Below, piece by piece: positions 16,295-25,296 of a stretch of 64,000 nt of DNA (position 1 is its first letter; each line of letters opens with the position of its first letter). The stretch lies in NCBI RefSeq assembly GCF_017991995.1, contig NZ_JAGOPN010000008.1:186001-250000 (forward strand). Direction: 5' to 3'. The position numbers and the translations under genes are program-made. The notes beneath the pieces are model-generated. The model saw only the letters and a program-made list of their open reading frames with translations, was not told where the DNA came from and searched no databases. The DNA is from Pseudacidovorax sp. Its GTDB lineage: Bacteria; Pseudomonadota; Gammaproteobacteria; Burkholderiales; Burkholderiaceae_C.

Positions 16295-17629
16295 TCAACG
16301 CCCGGCCGTGTTCATCGCCGTCAGCACCGCCGAGGTCATCGCCTGCACGCCGATCTTGATCGACGGCTCGGGCACCGGTGCGAAGAAGGGCGAATGGTTG
16401 AAGGGCAGTGGCTTGCCGCCCTTCTTCATCGACTCGGCCACGTCCTTGGGATCGGTCACGCCGACGAAGAAGAACATCGACGGGATGCCGGCGTCGGTGA
16501 AGACGGAGAAGTCCTCGCTGGCGGTGATGGGCATGACCTGCACCACGCGCGCCTCACCGAACTGGCTGCGCAGGGCGGCGACGGTGCGGTCGACCACCGC
16601 CTGGTCGTTGACCAAGGCGCCGGTGCTGCTGTCGGCGCCCAGGCGCACGTCCGGCTCGGGCGCGCCGGCCATGGCGGCCGAAGCCAGCGCCGTGCGGCGG
16701 ATGCCATCGAGCAGCTTCTCGCGCACCTGCGGCTTGTAGCTGCGAATGGTGCCGCTGAGCTTCGCCGTATCCGGGATGATGTTGCCCGCCGTGCCCGCCT
16801 GGAAGGCGCCGATGGTGACGACGCCGAATTCCCCCGGGTCCTTTTCGCGGCTGACCACCGTCTGCACATCGCTGACGAAATGCGCGCCCATGGTGATCGG
16901 ATCGATGGTGGCGTGCGGCGCCGAGCCGTGGCCGCCGCGGCCCTTGAAGGTGATCTCCAGACTGTCCGAGGCCGAAGTGACCGGCCCTGCGCGGTAGCCG
17001 ACGAATCCGTAGGGCGAGGGGCTGGTGTGCAGCGCGAAGGCGAAGTCCGGCTTGGGGAAGCGCGTGAACAGGCCGTCGTCCACCATGGCCTTGACGCCGC
17101 TGACCGTCTCTTCGGAAGGCTGGGCGATGAACATCAGCGTGCCCTTCCACTGGTCCTTGAGGGCCAGCAGCGTGCGGGCCGTGCCCACCCAGCTGGCCAT
17201 GTGGATGTCGTGGCCGCAGCTGTGGGCGACGAAGGTCTCGCGGCCATTCCATTGGGCCTTGGCGCGGCTGGCGTAGGGCAGGCCGGTCTTCTCTTCCATC
17301 GGCAGGGCGTCGAGCTCGGTGCGCACCATCACCGTCGGGCCGGCGCCGTTGCGGTACAGCGCCACCAGCCCGGTTCGACCCACCTTCTCGGTCACTTCGA
17401 AGCCCAGGGCACGCAGCTCGGCGGCGAGCTTGCCGGCCGTGCGCACTTCCTGAAATCCCAGCTCCGGGTTGGCATGCAGGTCCTTGTAGAGCGCATCGAG
17501 CTGACCGTACATGCCGTTGACGAGCGGCTGAATCTTCTCGGGCGAAACGATCTGCGCGCTGACAGGCGCGATGGCGCAGGCAGCCAGGACGGCGAGTGAG
17601 AGCTGGCGAATCGAGAGCGACGAAATCAT
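16295..17629 (-). CDS. Secreted M20-family amidohydrolase (carboxypeptidase-like)
   Basis: 444 residues with a signal peptide (1-26, AIAPVSAQ). It has the M20D aminoacylase/hippurate-hydrolase pattern: LHANPELGFQE, RTELDALP (about 103-110), metal-ligand region HSCGHDIHM (C138, H140), PSEE (about 171-174) and the dimerisation lid with GRGGHGSAPH. Most members cleave N-acyl amino acids or peptides with one or two divalent metals; the signal peptide puts this one in the periplasm. The terminal segment NHSPFFAPVPEP is also typical. It is divergent from the broken LysR gene, so it may once have been its target. The substrate cannot be told. Confidence 0.9.
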   Translation of the reverse strand: MISSLSIRQLSLAVLAACAIAPVSAQIVSPEKIQPLVNGMYGQLDALYKDLHANPELGFQEVRTAGKLAAELRALGFEVTEKVGRTGLVALYRNGAGPTVMVRTELDALPMEEKTGLPYASRAKAQWNGRETFVAHSCGHDIHMASWVGTARTLLALKDQWKGTLMFIAQPSEETVSGVKAMVDDGLFTRFPKPDFAFALHTSPSPYGFVGYRAGPVTSASDSLEITFKGRGGHGSAPHATIDPITMGAHFVSDVQTVVSREKDPGEFGVVTIGAFQAGTAGNIIPDTAKLSGTIRSYKPQVREKLLDGIRRTALASAAMAGAPEPDVRLGADSSTGALVNDQAVVDRTVAALRSQFGEARVVQVMPITASEDFSVFTDAGIPSMFFFVGVTDPKDVAESMKKGGKPLPFNHSPFFAPVPEPSIKIGVQAMTSAVLTAMNTAGR

Positions 17630-17672
17630 GGTGTGGCGCAGTGGTCCGTGGGCGACCCGCGGAATCTAGGCA

Positions 17673-17733
17673 ATGCGCTGTCAGGCGTCCAATGCATTGT
17701 TCTATGCTCTGGCATGCATTCGACTCATGCAAA
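17673..17733. promoter_or_regulatory. ATGCA-type repeats in the M20 / LysR divergent region
   Basis: The motif ATGCATT or close variants occur at 17673 (ATGCGCT), 17692, 17714 and 17727 (ATGCAAA) in the 131-bp gap between the divergent hydrolase and LysR genes. LysR regulators usually bind palindromic T-N11-A sites in such gaps, so these are the likely remains of the operator. Spacings (19, 22 and 13 bp) are irregular. Confidence 0.35.
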
Positions 17734-17760
17734 GCCGCGCACCATCACGCGCCGGATTCC

Positions 17761-18454
17761 ATGACGCTGGTCCAGTTGCGCCACTTTCTTTCGCTGGCGG
17801 ACACGGGCTCCTTCACGCGTTCGGCCCAGGCGCTGCACCTGACCCAGCCAGCCCTCAGCCGCAGCATCCGTGCGCTCGAGGCCACGCTGGGCGGCCCTCT
17901 GTTCGACCGCGTGGGCCGCCGCAGCGAACTCACGCACTTCGGCCGCGAGCTGTTGGAGCAGGCCCGACAACTGGTGCACGACGCGGACCAACTGGCGCTC
18001 ACTGGCGAACGGCTTCGTGCGGGCCATGCCTCGACACTGCGGGTGGGACTGGGCTCCGGCCCCGGTGCCTTGTTGAGCACACCGCTGCTGCTGCGCGCCA
18101 GTGAGGCCGACACCCAGGCTGGGCTTCGACGATCTGCAGAAGTACCCCATCGCCTCCACGCCGCTGGGCGATCACGTGGGCCGCGGCATGGTGGCGGCCT
18201 ATGGACCTCAGGCGCATCCGGATGTGTGCGTGCGACTGCGCTGCAACGAGCTGACGCGGCTGATCGAGCTCACCCGTCACAGCGATGCCGTGCTCCTGGC
18301 GATCCGCGCTGCGGCCCCCGACCTGGTCGAGTTGTCAGTTCGGCCGCAGATCGAGGGCGGTGCCCGATTCGGGCTCGTGACCCAGGCTCGGCGGCAGCAG
18401 GCGCCCGCTCTGCCCTTGCTGCGTGAGGTCATCGCCGCCCATCTGCACGACTGA
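17761..18454 (+). pseudogene. LysR-family regulator, internally deleted and frameshifted
   Basis: The first about 120 codons from ATG 17761 give a normal LysR helix-turn-helix (TLVQLRHFLSLADTGSFTRS, LTQPALSRSIRALEATLGG) and the start of the effector domain. From about 18105 the protein sequence continues only in another frame (LGFDDLQKYPIASTPLGDHV to LREVIAAHLHD, stop 18454). Total coding length would be about 230 residues, whereas LysR proteins have about 300; about 65 residues of the effector domain are missing. An internal deletion that also shifted the frame explains this. If expressed from 17761, only a DNA-binding fragment with a foreign tail would be made, ending at 18426. Confidence 0.85.
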
Positions 18455-18497
18455 ATGCGCCGCACGCCGGAGCGCCGGCGCGAGGCGCGGGCGGGCC

Positions 18498-19346
18498 TCA
18501 GCGCCCCTTGAACACGGGCTCGCGCTTCTCCACGAAAGCCTTGGCCGCCTCGCGGTGGTCCTCGGTCTGGCCGCAGTGGATGTGATGCGTGGCCTCCAGA
18601 TCCAGGCATTCGTCCACCTCGCCGGCCATCGCGCGGTTGAGGTTTTCCTTCATGTAGCGGTAGGCCACGGCCGGGCCATTCGCCAGGCGGGTGGCGATCT
18701 CGTGGGCGCGGCCGGCCAGTTGCTCGGACGGGCACACCCAGTTGGCCAGCCCGAGACGCAGTGCCTCCTCCGCCGAGACGCGATCGGACAGCAGATACAG
18801 CTCGCGCGCCTTGGCGGCGCCCACCAGCTGGGTCATGAAGTAGCTGCCGCCGTAGTCGCCCGAGAAGCCCACGCGCGCAAAGGCGGTCGTCATGATGGCG
18901 TTGCTGGCCATCAGGCGCAGGTCGCAGGCGAGGGCCAGCGCCAGGCCGGCACCCGCCGCGGGGCCGGGCAGCACGGCCAGCGTGGGCTTGGGCATCTTGA
19001 ACAGGCGGCCCGCCGTCTCGCGCTGGTTGACGCGTTGGCGATGGATGGCCTGGTCGATGGTGAGCGCGCCGACGGTGCCATCGCCCGAGGCCGCCATGTT
19101 CTTCACGTCGCCGCCGGCACAGAAGGCGCCGCCCGCGCCGGTCAGCACCACGCAGCGGACCTCGGGGTCCAGCTCGGCGCGCGCCAGTTCGCGGGCCAGG
19201 GCCTCGTTCATGGCCCGCGTCATGGCATTGCGCGCCTGCGGACGGTTGAGGATCAGGGTCAGCACTCCGGCGTCGAGCTGCGCCTGCAGGTCCGGTGTTC
19301 CGGTGTCGATCGTGGATGCGGTCATGGAAGTCTCCATCGTTGTCAT
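18498..19346 (-). CDS. Enoyl-CoA hydratase/isomerase family protein (crotonase)
   Basis: 282-residue crotonase. The oxyanion-hole segments are AFCAGGDVKNMA and LPGPAAGAGLALALACD. Where true hydratases carry a catalytic glutamate before P-G-x-G-G, this protein has FSGDYGGSY, with an aspartate in the position used by isomerase-type members such as PaaG; a hydratase activity is therefore doubtful and an isomerase or other CoA-ester reaction is as likely. Three in-frame Mets (19346, 19337, 19325) are possible starts. It is followed on the same strand from a hotdog-like gene 21 bp upstream, suggesting a two-gene CoA-ester operon. Confidence 0.88.
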   Translation of the reverse strand: MTTMETSMTASTIDTGTPDLQAQLDAGVLTLILNRPQARNAMTRAMNEALARELARAELDPEVRCVVLTGAGGAFCAGGDVKNMAASGDGTVGALTIDQAIHRQRVNQRETAGRLFKMPKPTLAVLPGPAAGAGLALALACDLRLMASNAIMTTAFARVGFSGDYGGSYFMTQLVGAAKARELYLLSDRVSAEEALRLGLANWVCPSEQLAGRAHEIATRLANGPAVAYRYMKENLNRAMAGEVDECLDLEATHHIHCGQTEDHREAAKAFVEKREPVFKGR

Positions 19347-19367
19347 GGAAGGGGATGGTGCTGGCTC

Positions 19368-20327
19368 TCAGGCGAGGCCGAGTTCGCGCGCCTCGTGCTC
19401 GTAGTGCGGGTACGAGGCCTTCATCACCGCCCCGTTGAGGATCATCTCGGCCACCAGCGTGCGGCTGGGCAGCTCGAACACGCGGGTGCGCACCCAGGTG
19501 GACTCGGTGCGGGCGCTTTCGCTCAGCGCGACGATCTCGCGCTCCAGCGCATAGTCCTGGTCGACGAAGAGCGGCCCACTGATCAGGCGGATCTGCTGGC
19601 CCGCGAACAGGCCCACGGCCGGCTTGCGCCCGCCCAGCTGCGCCTCGGCGATGGTGCTGCCCAGCAGCACGCTGATCATCTCCATCGGGATGATGGGCCG
19701 GCCCCACGGCGAGCGGGCGCCGCCTTCGGGCGTGTACCAATCGCAGGGCTCGGTGATGGCCGCCAGCTTGTCGCGCAGCGTGAAGGGATAGTGGTCGCCC
19801 ATGTGCTGGTCGAAGCCCATGCGGATCGTCTCGGGCACGGCACCGCGCTGGCCGACCTGGAGGTCGCGGTTGATGACCAGGCCGGTGGCGGGGCGCAGCC
19901 GGGCCATGCGCTGTTCCAGCTCGTGCGGCTGGCCGGGCTCGCCGACCGAGGCCGTGCCGGTGAGCACCGGCGTGCCGTCAGCCTTCTCGGCGCGGATGCG
20001 CACGAGCGTGGCGCCGGGCTCGGGCAGGTCGACGAAGGCGCGCACCGATTCGCCTTCCACCACCATGGTCTGGTAATGGGCGCTGATGCAGCCGGTCTCG
20101 AACCACTGCCGGCCGAAGAGGCGCGCCAGGAGCGGGTCGAACTGGCTGAAGTGCGTCGGTCCTTCGATGGGGCCGGCGCGCAGGCCGAGATTGCCGGCCG
20201 TGGCATCGTCGTGGATGGACTTGTGGCCGTCGTAGGTCTGGTCGGCCAGCATCTGGCGCGGCTGGCGCAGCGGGCCGGACAGGGCGAGCGGCGTGGCGAA
20301 GGGGGTGTCGGCGGTGGGCAGGCTCAT
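19368..20327 (-). CDS. Hotdog-fold / MaoC-like hypothetical protein
   Basis: 319 residues, not clearly assigned. The segment GPIEGPTHFSQFDPLLARLF and HYQTMVVEGESVRAFVD resembles the central helix and following strand of MaoC-like hotdog dehydratases or thioesterases, and the length would suit a double hotdog. No signal peptide or membrane segment. It is the first gene of a probable pair with the crotonase (21-bp gap), which supports a role on CoA esters. Catalytic Asp/His of the R-hydratase motif are not obvious, so thioesterase and dehydratase are both open. Confidence 0.7.
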   Translation of the reverse strand: MSLPTADTPFATPLALSGPLRQPRQMLADQTYDGHKSIHDDATAGNLGLRAGPIEGPTHFSQFDPLLARLFGRQWFETGCISAHYQTMVVEGESVRAFVDLPEPGATLVRIRAEKADGTPVLTGTASVGEPGQPHELEQRMARLRPATGLVINRDLQVGQRGAVPETIRMGFDQHMGDHYPFTLRDKLAAITEPCDWYTPEGGARSPWGRPIIPMEMISVLLGSTIAEAQLGGRKPAVGLFAGQQIRLISGPLFVDQDYALEREIVALSESARTESTWVRTRVFELPSRTLVAEMILNGAVMKASYPHYEHEARELGLA

Positions 20328-20440
20328 GGCCGCGATGGTGGCGCAAGCCGGGGACGGCGGCTGTCACCTGCGTCACTGGGGGCAGCCGGCGGCGCTGCCG
20401 CACAATGCCTGCTCCGCCTCCCGCCCTCCGTTCCAATCCC

Positions 20441-21358
20441 ATGCCGGTCACCCTGGACGACAAGCTCGTGGTCGCGATCTCCTCGCGCGCCCTGTTCAAT
20501 CTGGAGGAAGAGAACCGCCTGTTCGATGCCGGCGACCCGGCCGCCTACATGCGGCTGCAACTGGAAAGGCTGGAGGTACCGGCGCAGCCCGGCATCGCCT
20601 ACTCACTGGTGCGCAAGCTGCTGCGCTTCAACGCCGATGGCGTGCAGCGGGTGGAGGTGGTGATCCTGTCGCGCAACGACCCGGTCTCGGGCATGCGCAT
20701 CTTCAACTCCGGCGCGGCGGCGGAGCTCGCCATCGAGCGCGGGGTGTTCACCCAGGGCCGGCCGCCCTTCCGCTATCTCACACCGCTGCGGGCCGACCTG
20801 TTCCTCTCGGCCAATGCCGACGACGTGCGCGAGGCGCTGGCTGCAGGCTTCGCGGCGGCGCATGTGAGTGTGGAATCGGCCCTGGCCGGCAACCAGCATC
20901 CGGACGAGGTGCGCATCGCCTTCGACGGCGACGCGGTGCTGTTCTCGGACGAGGCCGAGCGCGTCTACCAGCAGCAGGGCCTGGCGGCCTTCCAGGCGCA
21001 TGAGGTGGACAAGGCCGCCGTGCCGCTGGGCGCGGGGCCGCTGGCGCCCTTTCTCGTGGCGCTGCACCGGCTGCAGCAGGCCGCCAGCACCGGCATGCGC
21101 ATCCGCACGGCGCTGGTCACGGCCCGCGGCGCGCCGGCACACCGCCGCGCCATCCAGACGCTGATGAGCTGGAACATCCGCGTGGACGAGGCGATGTTCC
21201 TGGCCGGGCTGGACAAGGGCGGCTTCCTGCGCGAGTTCGAGCCCGACTTCTTCTTCGACGACCAGACCGGCCATGTGCGCTCGGCCGCCCGGCATGTGCC
21301 GGCCGGGCACGTGGCCAGCGGCATCAGCAACCTGCCGCGCGCTGAACCCCAGGGCTGA
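20441..21358 (+). CDS. 5'-nucleotidase (cytosolic NT5C1-like family)
   Basis: 305 residues with the layout of the Pfam 5-nucleotidase family related to cytosolic 5'-nucleotidase I: DDKLVVAISSRALFNLEEEN at the start, VEVVILSRNDPVSGMRIFNS, RIAFDGDAVLFSDEAERVYQ (the DxD-type acidic motif), and DEAMFLAGLDKGGFLREFEPDFFFDDQ. Such enzymes dephosphorylate nucleoside 5'-monophosphates in the cytoplasm. Start ATG 20441 is chosen at the homology start; an ATG 36 bp upstream adds only a Pro/Ala-rich tail. It is divergent from the hotdog gene, with 113 bp between. Confidence 0.87.
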   Translation: MPVTLDDKLVVAISSRALFNLEEENRLFDAGDPAAYMRLQLERLEVPAQPGIAYSLVRKLLRFNADGVQRVEVVILSRNDPVSGMRIFNSGAAAELAIERGVFTQGRPPFRYLTPLRADLFLSANADDVREALAAGFAAAHVSVESALAGNQHPDEVRIAFDGDAVLFSDEAERVYQQQGLAAFQAHEVDKAAVPLGAGPLAPFLVALHRLQQAASTGMRIRTALVTARGAPAHRRAIQTLMSWNIRVDEAMFLAGLDKGGFLREFEPDFFFDDQTGHVRSAARHVPAGHVASGISNLPRAEPQG

Positions 21359-21372
21359 GCCCGGCGACCGCT

Positions 21373-21801
21373 TCAACCCAGGCGCGCCAGGGTCGCCGCA
21401 TCGCGCTCGCCGCCAAAGAAACGCTGCAGGCATTGGGCGAACAAGGTCTCGCCGGCCGGGGCCACGGCATCGAACAAGGTCATGCAGGAGTGGAACTTGA
21501 GGTCGTCCGGCGCGCCGAGGATGTCGCCGATGGCCGGCCCCTGTGCCGACAGCGCCAGCGCGCTGCACTCGCGCAGGCGCGCGCCCAGCAGCGGATGGGC
21601 GAGGTAGGCGACGGCTTCCCCGCGCGAGCCGATGGCATAGCGCTGCGCCATCGCGCTGCGGCCCAGGCCCGCCAGCTGCGGAAAGACGAACCACATCCAG
21701 TGCGTGCGTTTGCGGCCGGCGGCCAGTTCGGCCCGCACCTGCGCATACACCGGCGCCTGCGCGTCGACGAAGCGCACCAGGTCGAAGGCGTCCGGCGGCA
21801 T
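21373..21801 (-). CDS. DUF1810 family protein
   Basis: 142 residues matching the small DUF1810 family end to end: DLVRFVDAQAPVYAQVRAEL, the hallmark KRTHWMWFVFPQLAGLG, YLAHPLLGARLREC, DDLKFHSCMTLFDAV and a terminal FFGGERDAATLARLG. The function of the family is not known. It starts four bases after the stop of a small lipoprotein gene on the same strand, so the two are co-translated. Confidence 0.9.
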   Translation of the reverse strand: MPPDAFDLVRFVDAQAPVYAQVRAELAAGRKRTHWMWFVFPQLAGLGRSAMAQRYAIGSRGEAVAYLAHPLLGARLRECSALALSAQGPAIGDILGAPDDLKFHSCMTLFDAVAPAGETLFAQCLQRFFGGERDAATLARLG

Positions 21802-21805
21802 GGGC

Positions 21806-21937
21806 TCAGGCCGCAGCTGCGGCCGCAGACGACGCGGGCGCTCCGGCCTTGGGCAGCGGACCGCCCGGCTTCGGCTTCTCGTTGCAGCCGGCGAGCAGGA
21901 AGGCCAGACCGGCCAGGAGGAGGAAAAGGGACTTCAT
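21806..21937 (-). CDS. Small lipoprotein, 43 residues
   Basis: A short gene with ATG 21937 preceded by AGGATGAG, a good ribosome binding site four bases away. The product begins MKSLFLLLAGLAFLLAGC: a lipobox (LAGC) with the lipidated cysteine at residue 18, followed by N-E-K-P-K-P-G-G-P and an Ala/Ser tail. It resembles the LptM/YifL-type mini lipoproteins in size and layout (short signal, Cys, Pro-Gly rich). A plus-two asparagine suggests outer-membrane sorting. It runs directly into the DUF1810 gene. Confidence 0.75.
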   Translation of the reverse strand: MKSLFLLLAGLAFLLAGCNEKPKPGGPLPKAGAPASSAAAAAA

Positions 21938-22073
21938 GCAGCTCATCCTAGGCCGCCGTTCGGCGACGGCCAAGCGGGCTGGCCATGCCCCGCCCGCCAG
22001 CGCGGGCAGCGCGCCAGACGGGCGGGATGCCGCTTTCAGTCCGGTTTAAGGCAGGCCCTGCACCGCCTCGCTA

Positions 22074-22119
22074 GGATCGGGCACGCCTGCGCGCCTTCAC
22101 GGCGCTGGCGGCCCGATCC
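22074..22119 (+). other. Nested hairpin in the leader of the SbmA-like transporter gene
   Basis: GGATCGGGC (22074-22082) pairs with GCCCGATCC (22111-22119); inside it GCGCC/GGCGC (22091-22095 / 22101-22105) makes a second stem. The structure ends 20 bp before ATG 22140 and probably sits in the 5' untranslated region. No known riboswitch class is recognised. Confidence 0.35.
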
Positions 22120-22139
22120 CTGCTTCGACTCCATCCACG

Positions 22140-23930
22140 ATGAGCACCGCCCCCACACACCCCTCACGCCCCGGACTGGGCCAGACGCTGCGCCGCATCG
22201 CGTCGCTGACCACGCCCTACTTCAACTCCGACCAGAAATGGAAGGCCCGCGGGCTGCTTGCGGCCATCGTGGCGCTCAACCTGGGCGCGGTCTACATGCT
22301 GGTGCAGATCAACGAGTGGTACCGCGTGTTCTACGACGCGCTGCAGAACAAGGACCAGGCCGTGTTCTGGCAGCAGATCGGCCGCTTCAGCTGGCTGGCG
22401 CTGATCTACATCGTGATCGCGGTCTACAAGTTCTATCTCACGCAGATCCTGCAGCTGCGCTGGCGCGTGTGGATGACCGACCACTACATGGGCCGCTGGC
22501 TGTCGCACAAGGCCTTCTACCGCCTGGAGCTGGCGCGCTATACCGGCAACGGCAGCCATCCGGACAACCCCGACCAGCGCATCCAGGAAGACCTGAACCT
22601 GTTCACCACCTACACGGTGACGCTGTCGATGGGCATCCTCAATGCGCTGGTCACCCTCTTCAGCTTCGTGGGCATCCTCTGGACGCTCAGCGGCTCGCTC
22701 ACGGTGCCGCTGCCGGGCGGCGGGCATTGGGAGATCGCCGGCTACATGGTGTGGGCGGCGGTGCTGTACTGCGCCGTGGGCAGCGCCATCGCGCACTGGA
22801 TCGGCAGGCCGCAGGTGCAGCTCAACTTCCAGCAGCAGATGCTGGAGGCCAACTTCCGCCACCACATGATCCGCGTGCGCGAGTACAGCGAGGCCATCGC
22901 GCTCGACGGCGGCGAGGGCGTCGAGCGCCGCCACCTCGACCTGCGCTTCACCGACGTGATGGGCAACTACCTGGCGCTGATCCGCAATCAGAAGAGCCTG
23001 ACCTGGTTCAGCAGCTTCTTCGGCCAGGCGGCCATCATCTTCCCGCTGATCGTGGCGGCGCCGCGCTACTTCAGCGGCGCCATCCAGCTGGGCCAGCTCA
23101 TGCAGATCAACTCGGCCTTCGGCCGGGTGCAGGACTCGCTGTCCTGGCTGGTGGACAACTACATGTCGCTGGCAGCCTGGAAGGCCACCACCGACCGTCT
23201 GGCCGGCTTCGAGGACAGCCTCACGGCCCAGTCGCGCGAGAACGACGCCCTGTCGCGCGACACCGCGGCGGCCGACATCGAGGCCCATGGCCTGACCGTG
23301 GGCCTGCCCGGCGGCCAGGCGCTGCTGCGCGGTGCCGAGCTGCGGGTGGCGCCCGGCGACACGGTGCTGGTGCACGGCCCCTCGGGCAGCGGCAAGTCCA
23401 GCCTGTTGCGCACGCTGGCGGGCATCTGGCCGCACGCGCAGGGCGCGGTGGCGATGCCGAAGGACACCATGTTCATCCCGCAGCAGCCCTACTTTCCGGA
23501 CGGCCGGCTGCGCGATGCGCTGGCCTACCCGGCCCCGGCCTCCGACTACGGCGACGAGGCCCTGCGCCAGGCCCTGGTCGACGCCCTCCTGCCGCAACTG
23601 GCCGACCAGCTGGACCGCGAGGACGCCTGGAGCCAGAAGCTCTCCGGCGGCGAGCGCCAGCGCCTGGCCATCGCCCGCGTGCTGCTGAAGAAGCCGGCCT
23701 GGGTGCTGGCCGACGAAGCCACCAGCGCGCTGGACGAGGACGCCGAGGCCACCATCTACAAGCGGCTGACCGACATGGTGAAGCAGGCCCGCGGCGCCAT
23801 CGTGTCGATCGCGCACCGCTCCACGCTCAAGGAACACCACGCGCGGCGCTGGACGCTGCGCCCCCGGCGCGACGGCGAGGCCGCCTACGCAGTGGAGGAT
23901 GCGCCGCTGCCGACGTCACCCTCGATGTAG
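22140..23930 (+). CDS. SbmA/BacA-like (YddA type) ABC transporter, fused permease-ATPase
   Basis: 596 residues. The N-terminal about 330 residues form an SbmA/BacA-type membrane domain ([71 protein letters not shown]), followed by a nucleotide-binding domain with Walker [10 protein letters not shown] (about 413), signature [16 protein letters not shown] and Walker [14 protein letters not shown]. Homologues import peptides or B12-like compounds, or are annotated as vitamin B12/fatty-acid ABC proteins; the substrate here is not known. The last 46 bp overlap the 3' end of the convergent queC. Confidence 0.9.
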   Translation: MSTAPTHPSRPGLGQTLRRIASLTTPYFNSDQKWKARGLLAAIVALNLGAVYMLVQINEWYRVFYDALQNKDQAVFWQQIGRFSWLALIYIVIAVYKFYLTQILQLRWRVWMTDHYMGRWLSHKAFYRLELARYTGNGSHPDNPDQRIQEDLNLFTTYTVTLSMGILNALVTLFSFVGILWTLSGSLTVPLPGGGHWEIAGYMVWAAVLYCAVGSAIAHWIGRPQVQLNFQQQMLEANFRHHMIRVREYSEAIALDGGEGVERRHLDLRFTDVMGNYLALIRNQKSLTWFSSFFGQAAIIFPLIVAAPRYFSGAIQLGQLMQINSAFGRVQDSLSWLVDNYMSLAAWKATTDRLAGFEDSLTAQSRENDALSRDTAAADIEAHGLTVGLPGGQALLRGAELRVAPGDTVLVHGPSGSGKSSLLRTLAGIWPHAQGAVAMPKDTMFIPQQPYFPDGRLRDALAYPAPASDYGDEALRQALVDALLPQLADQLDREDAWSQKLSGGERQRLAIARVLLKKPAWVLADEATSALDEDAEATIYKRLTDMVKQARGAIVSIAHRSTLKEHHARRWTLRPRRDGEAAYAVEDAPLPTSPSM

Positions 23931-24610
23931 CCCGCCCAGCCCTGGGCCCGCAGCTGGCAGGCGGGGCAGTGGCCGCAGCCCCAGCCCCAGTCGTGGCGGT
24001 GCGTGCGGTCGCCTTCGTAGCAGGTGTGGGTGTCCTCCACGACCAGGTCCACCAGGCCCTGGCCGCCCAGCGATTCGGCAAGCTGCCAGGTCTGGGCCTT
24101 GTCGATCCACATCAGCGGCGTCTCAATCAGCAGGCGCTGGTCCAGCCCCAGCGACAGCGCCAGCTGCATGGCCTTCATGGTGTCGTCGCGGCAGTCGGGG
24201 TAGCCGGAGTAGTCGGTCTCGCAAACGCCGGTGACGATCACCTGCAGCCCGCGGCGGTAGGCCAGCGCGCCGGCCAGCGTCAGGAACAGCAGGTTGCGCC
24301 CGGGCACAAAGGTATTGGGCAGGCCATTGGCCTGCATGGCGAAGGCGATGTCCTCGGTGAGCGAGGAGCCGCCGATCTGGCCGAGCACGTCGAGCTTGAG
24401 CAGATGGTCCTCGCCCAGGCGCCGCGACCAGCCCGGAAAGCGCCGACGCAGCCGGGCCAGCACGTGGGTGCGGGCCTCCAGCTCGATGCGGTGGCGCTGG
24501 CCGTAGTCGAAGCCCAGCGTCTCCACCCGCTCGTAGCGGTTCAGGGCATGGGCGAGGCAGGTGGTGGAATCCTGCCCGCCAGAGAAGAGGACGAGGGCGG
24601 TGGTGTGCAT
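23885..24610 (-). CDS. queC: 7-cyano-7-deazaguanine synthase QueC
   Basis: 241 residues. Makes preQ0 from 7-carboxy-7-deazaguanine with ATP and ammonia, in queuosine tRNA modification. The ATP pyrophosphatase loop is SGGQDSTT (9-16), followed by [13 protein letters not shown] and [13 protein letters not shown]; the C-terminal zinc cysteines are C197, C212, C215 and C218 in [15 protein letters not shown] and CGHCPAC. It starts 17 bp after the vapC-like stop on the same strand, so it may be read from the toxin-antitoxin promoter; no preQ1 riboswitch fits in that gap. Other que genes are not in the window. Confidence 0.95.
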   Translation of the reverse strand: MHTTALVLFSGGQDSTTCLAHALNRYERVETLGFDYGQRHRIELEARTHVLARLRRRFPGWSRRLGEDHLLKLDVLGQIGGSSLTEDIAFAMQANGLPNTFVPGRNLLFLTLAGALAYRRGLQVIVTGVCETDYSGYPDCRDDTMKAMQLALSLGLDQRLLIETPLMWIDKAQTWQLAESLGGQGLVDLVVEDTHTCYEGDRTHRHDWGWGCGHCPACQLRAQGWAGYIEGDVGSGASSTA

Positions 24611-24627
24611 GGAAGACTCTCAGGTGT

Positions 24628-25065
24628 TCAAGCAGGACGCGCGATGTGCCGGGCCCGTTCGGCGGGCGATGCAAGCAGCCTGTCGATGCCGCTGTCGAAG
24701 CTGAGCAACCGGACACCCGATCGGATCGCCTGGGTGAGCAGCCAGGCGTCGGTGATCTGCCGATGGCCGAACAGCCCGCCGGTGCAATGCCCGAGTACCT
24801 CGGCAAAGCCGAAATCCAAGGGCAGCAGCCGATGCCGCGGATGTGCGGTGTTGCGCAGCAGCAGCTCGCCCGCCTCCTGCACCGAGACCGCCCGGCCGGC
24901 AAAGGCCGGCTGGCAGACGATGCGCACCAGCGCGGACTGCGTGAGCACGCTGGTGGCCCAGCCCTGCCGCGCATGCGTGCGGAACCAGGCCAGCATGCGC
25001 TCGTGGTGCTCGTGCGCCGGCCAGCACAGGGCGATCAGCGCATTGGCATCCAGCAGGTGGCTCAC
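24628..25065 (-). CDS. VapC-like PIN-domain toxin
   Basis: 145 residues with the PIN ribonuclease pattern: D6 in LLDANALIAL, D106 in ITDAWLL and D124/D128 in LSFDSGIDRLL give the acidic metal site. VapC toxins cut tRNA or rRNA and are held inactive by the cognate VapB. The start overlaps the upstream antitoxin stop by four bases, typical of vapBC operons. Target RNA unknown. Integrity of the acidic residues suggests an active nuclease. Confidence 0.88.
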   Translation of the reverse strand: MSHLLDANALIALCWPAHEHHERMLAWFRTHARQGWATSVLTQSALVRIVCQPAFAGRAVSVQEAGELLLRNTAHPRHRLLPLDFGFAEVLGHCTGGLFGHRQITDAWLLTQAIRSGVRLLSFDSGIDRLLASPAERARHIARPA

Positions 25066-25289
25066 GGCGCTTCGTCCAGCAGGTCGCGCACCTGCCGGGC
25101 ACTGACGCGCGGCGTGTCCGGCGGCAGGTCGAACACCCAGACCTCGCCCGACTTGCGCAGCGCCAGGCGCTCGCTGCTGCCCCGCCGGATCAGCTCGGAC
25201 AGGGCCTCGCCCAACTTCAACCCGCGCGCCTGCGCATAGGCCTGGGCGGTGCCGAATGCGTCGTCGTCGATCGTCACGGTGGTTCGCAT
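25062..25289 (-). CDS. VapB-like ribbon-helix-helix antitoxin
   Basis: 75 residues. MRTTVTIDDDAFGTAQAYAQ and ARGLKLGEALSELIRRG form a ribbon-helix-helix DNA-binding N-terminus; the C-terminal tail (FDLPPDTPRVSARQVRDLL) is the kind of extended arm that blocks a PIN active site. ATG 25289 is the start because the RHH strand begins there. It overlaps the toxin gene by four bases. Three direct repeats with 19-bp period lie just upstream and are the likely operator for autoregulation. Confidence 0.85.
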   Translation of the reverse strand: MRTTVTIDDDAFGTAQAYAQARGLKLGEALSELIRRGSSERLALRKSGEVWVFDLPPDTPRVSARQVRDLLDEAP

Positions 25290-25296
25290 GGCGGAA

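Noticed and set aside
24611-24627. preQ1 riboswitch before queC
   Set aside because: Only 17 bp separate queC from the gene before it, too short for any riboswitch.
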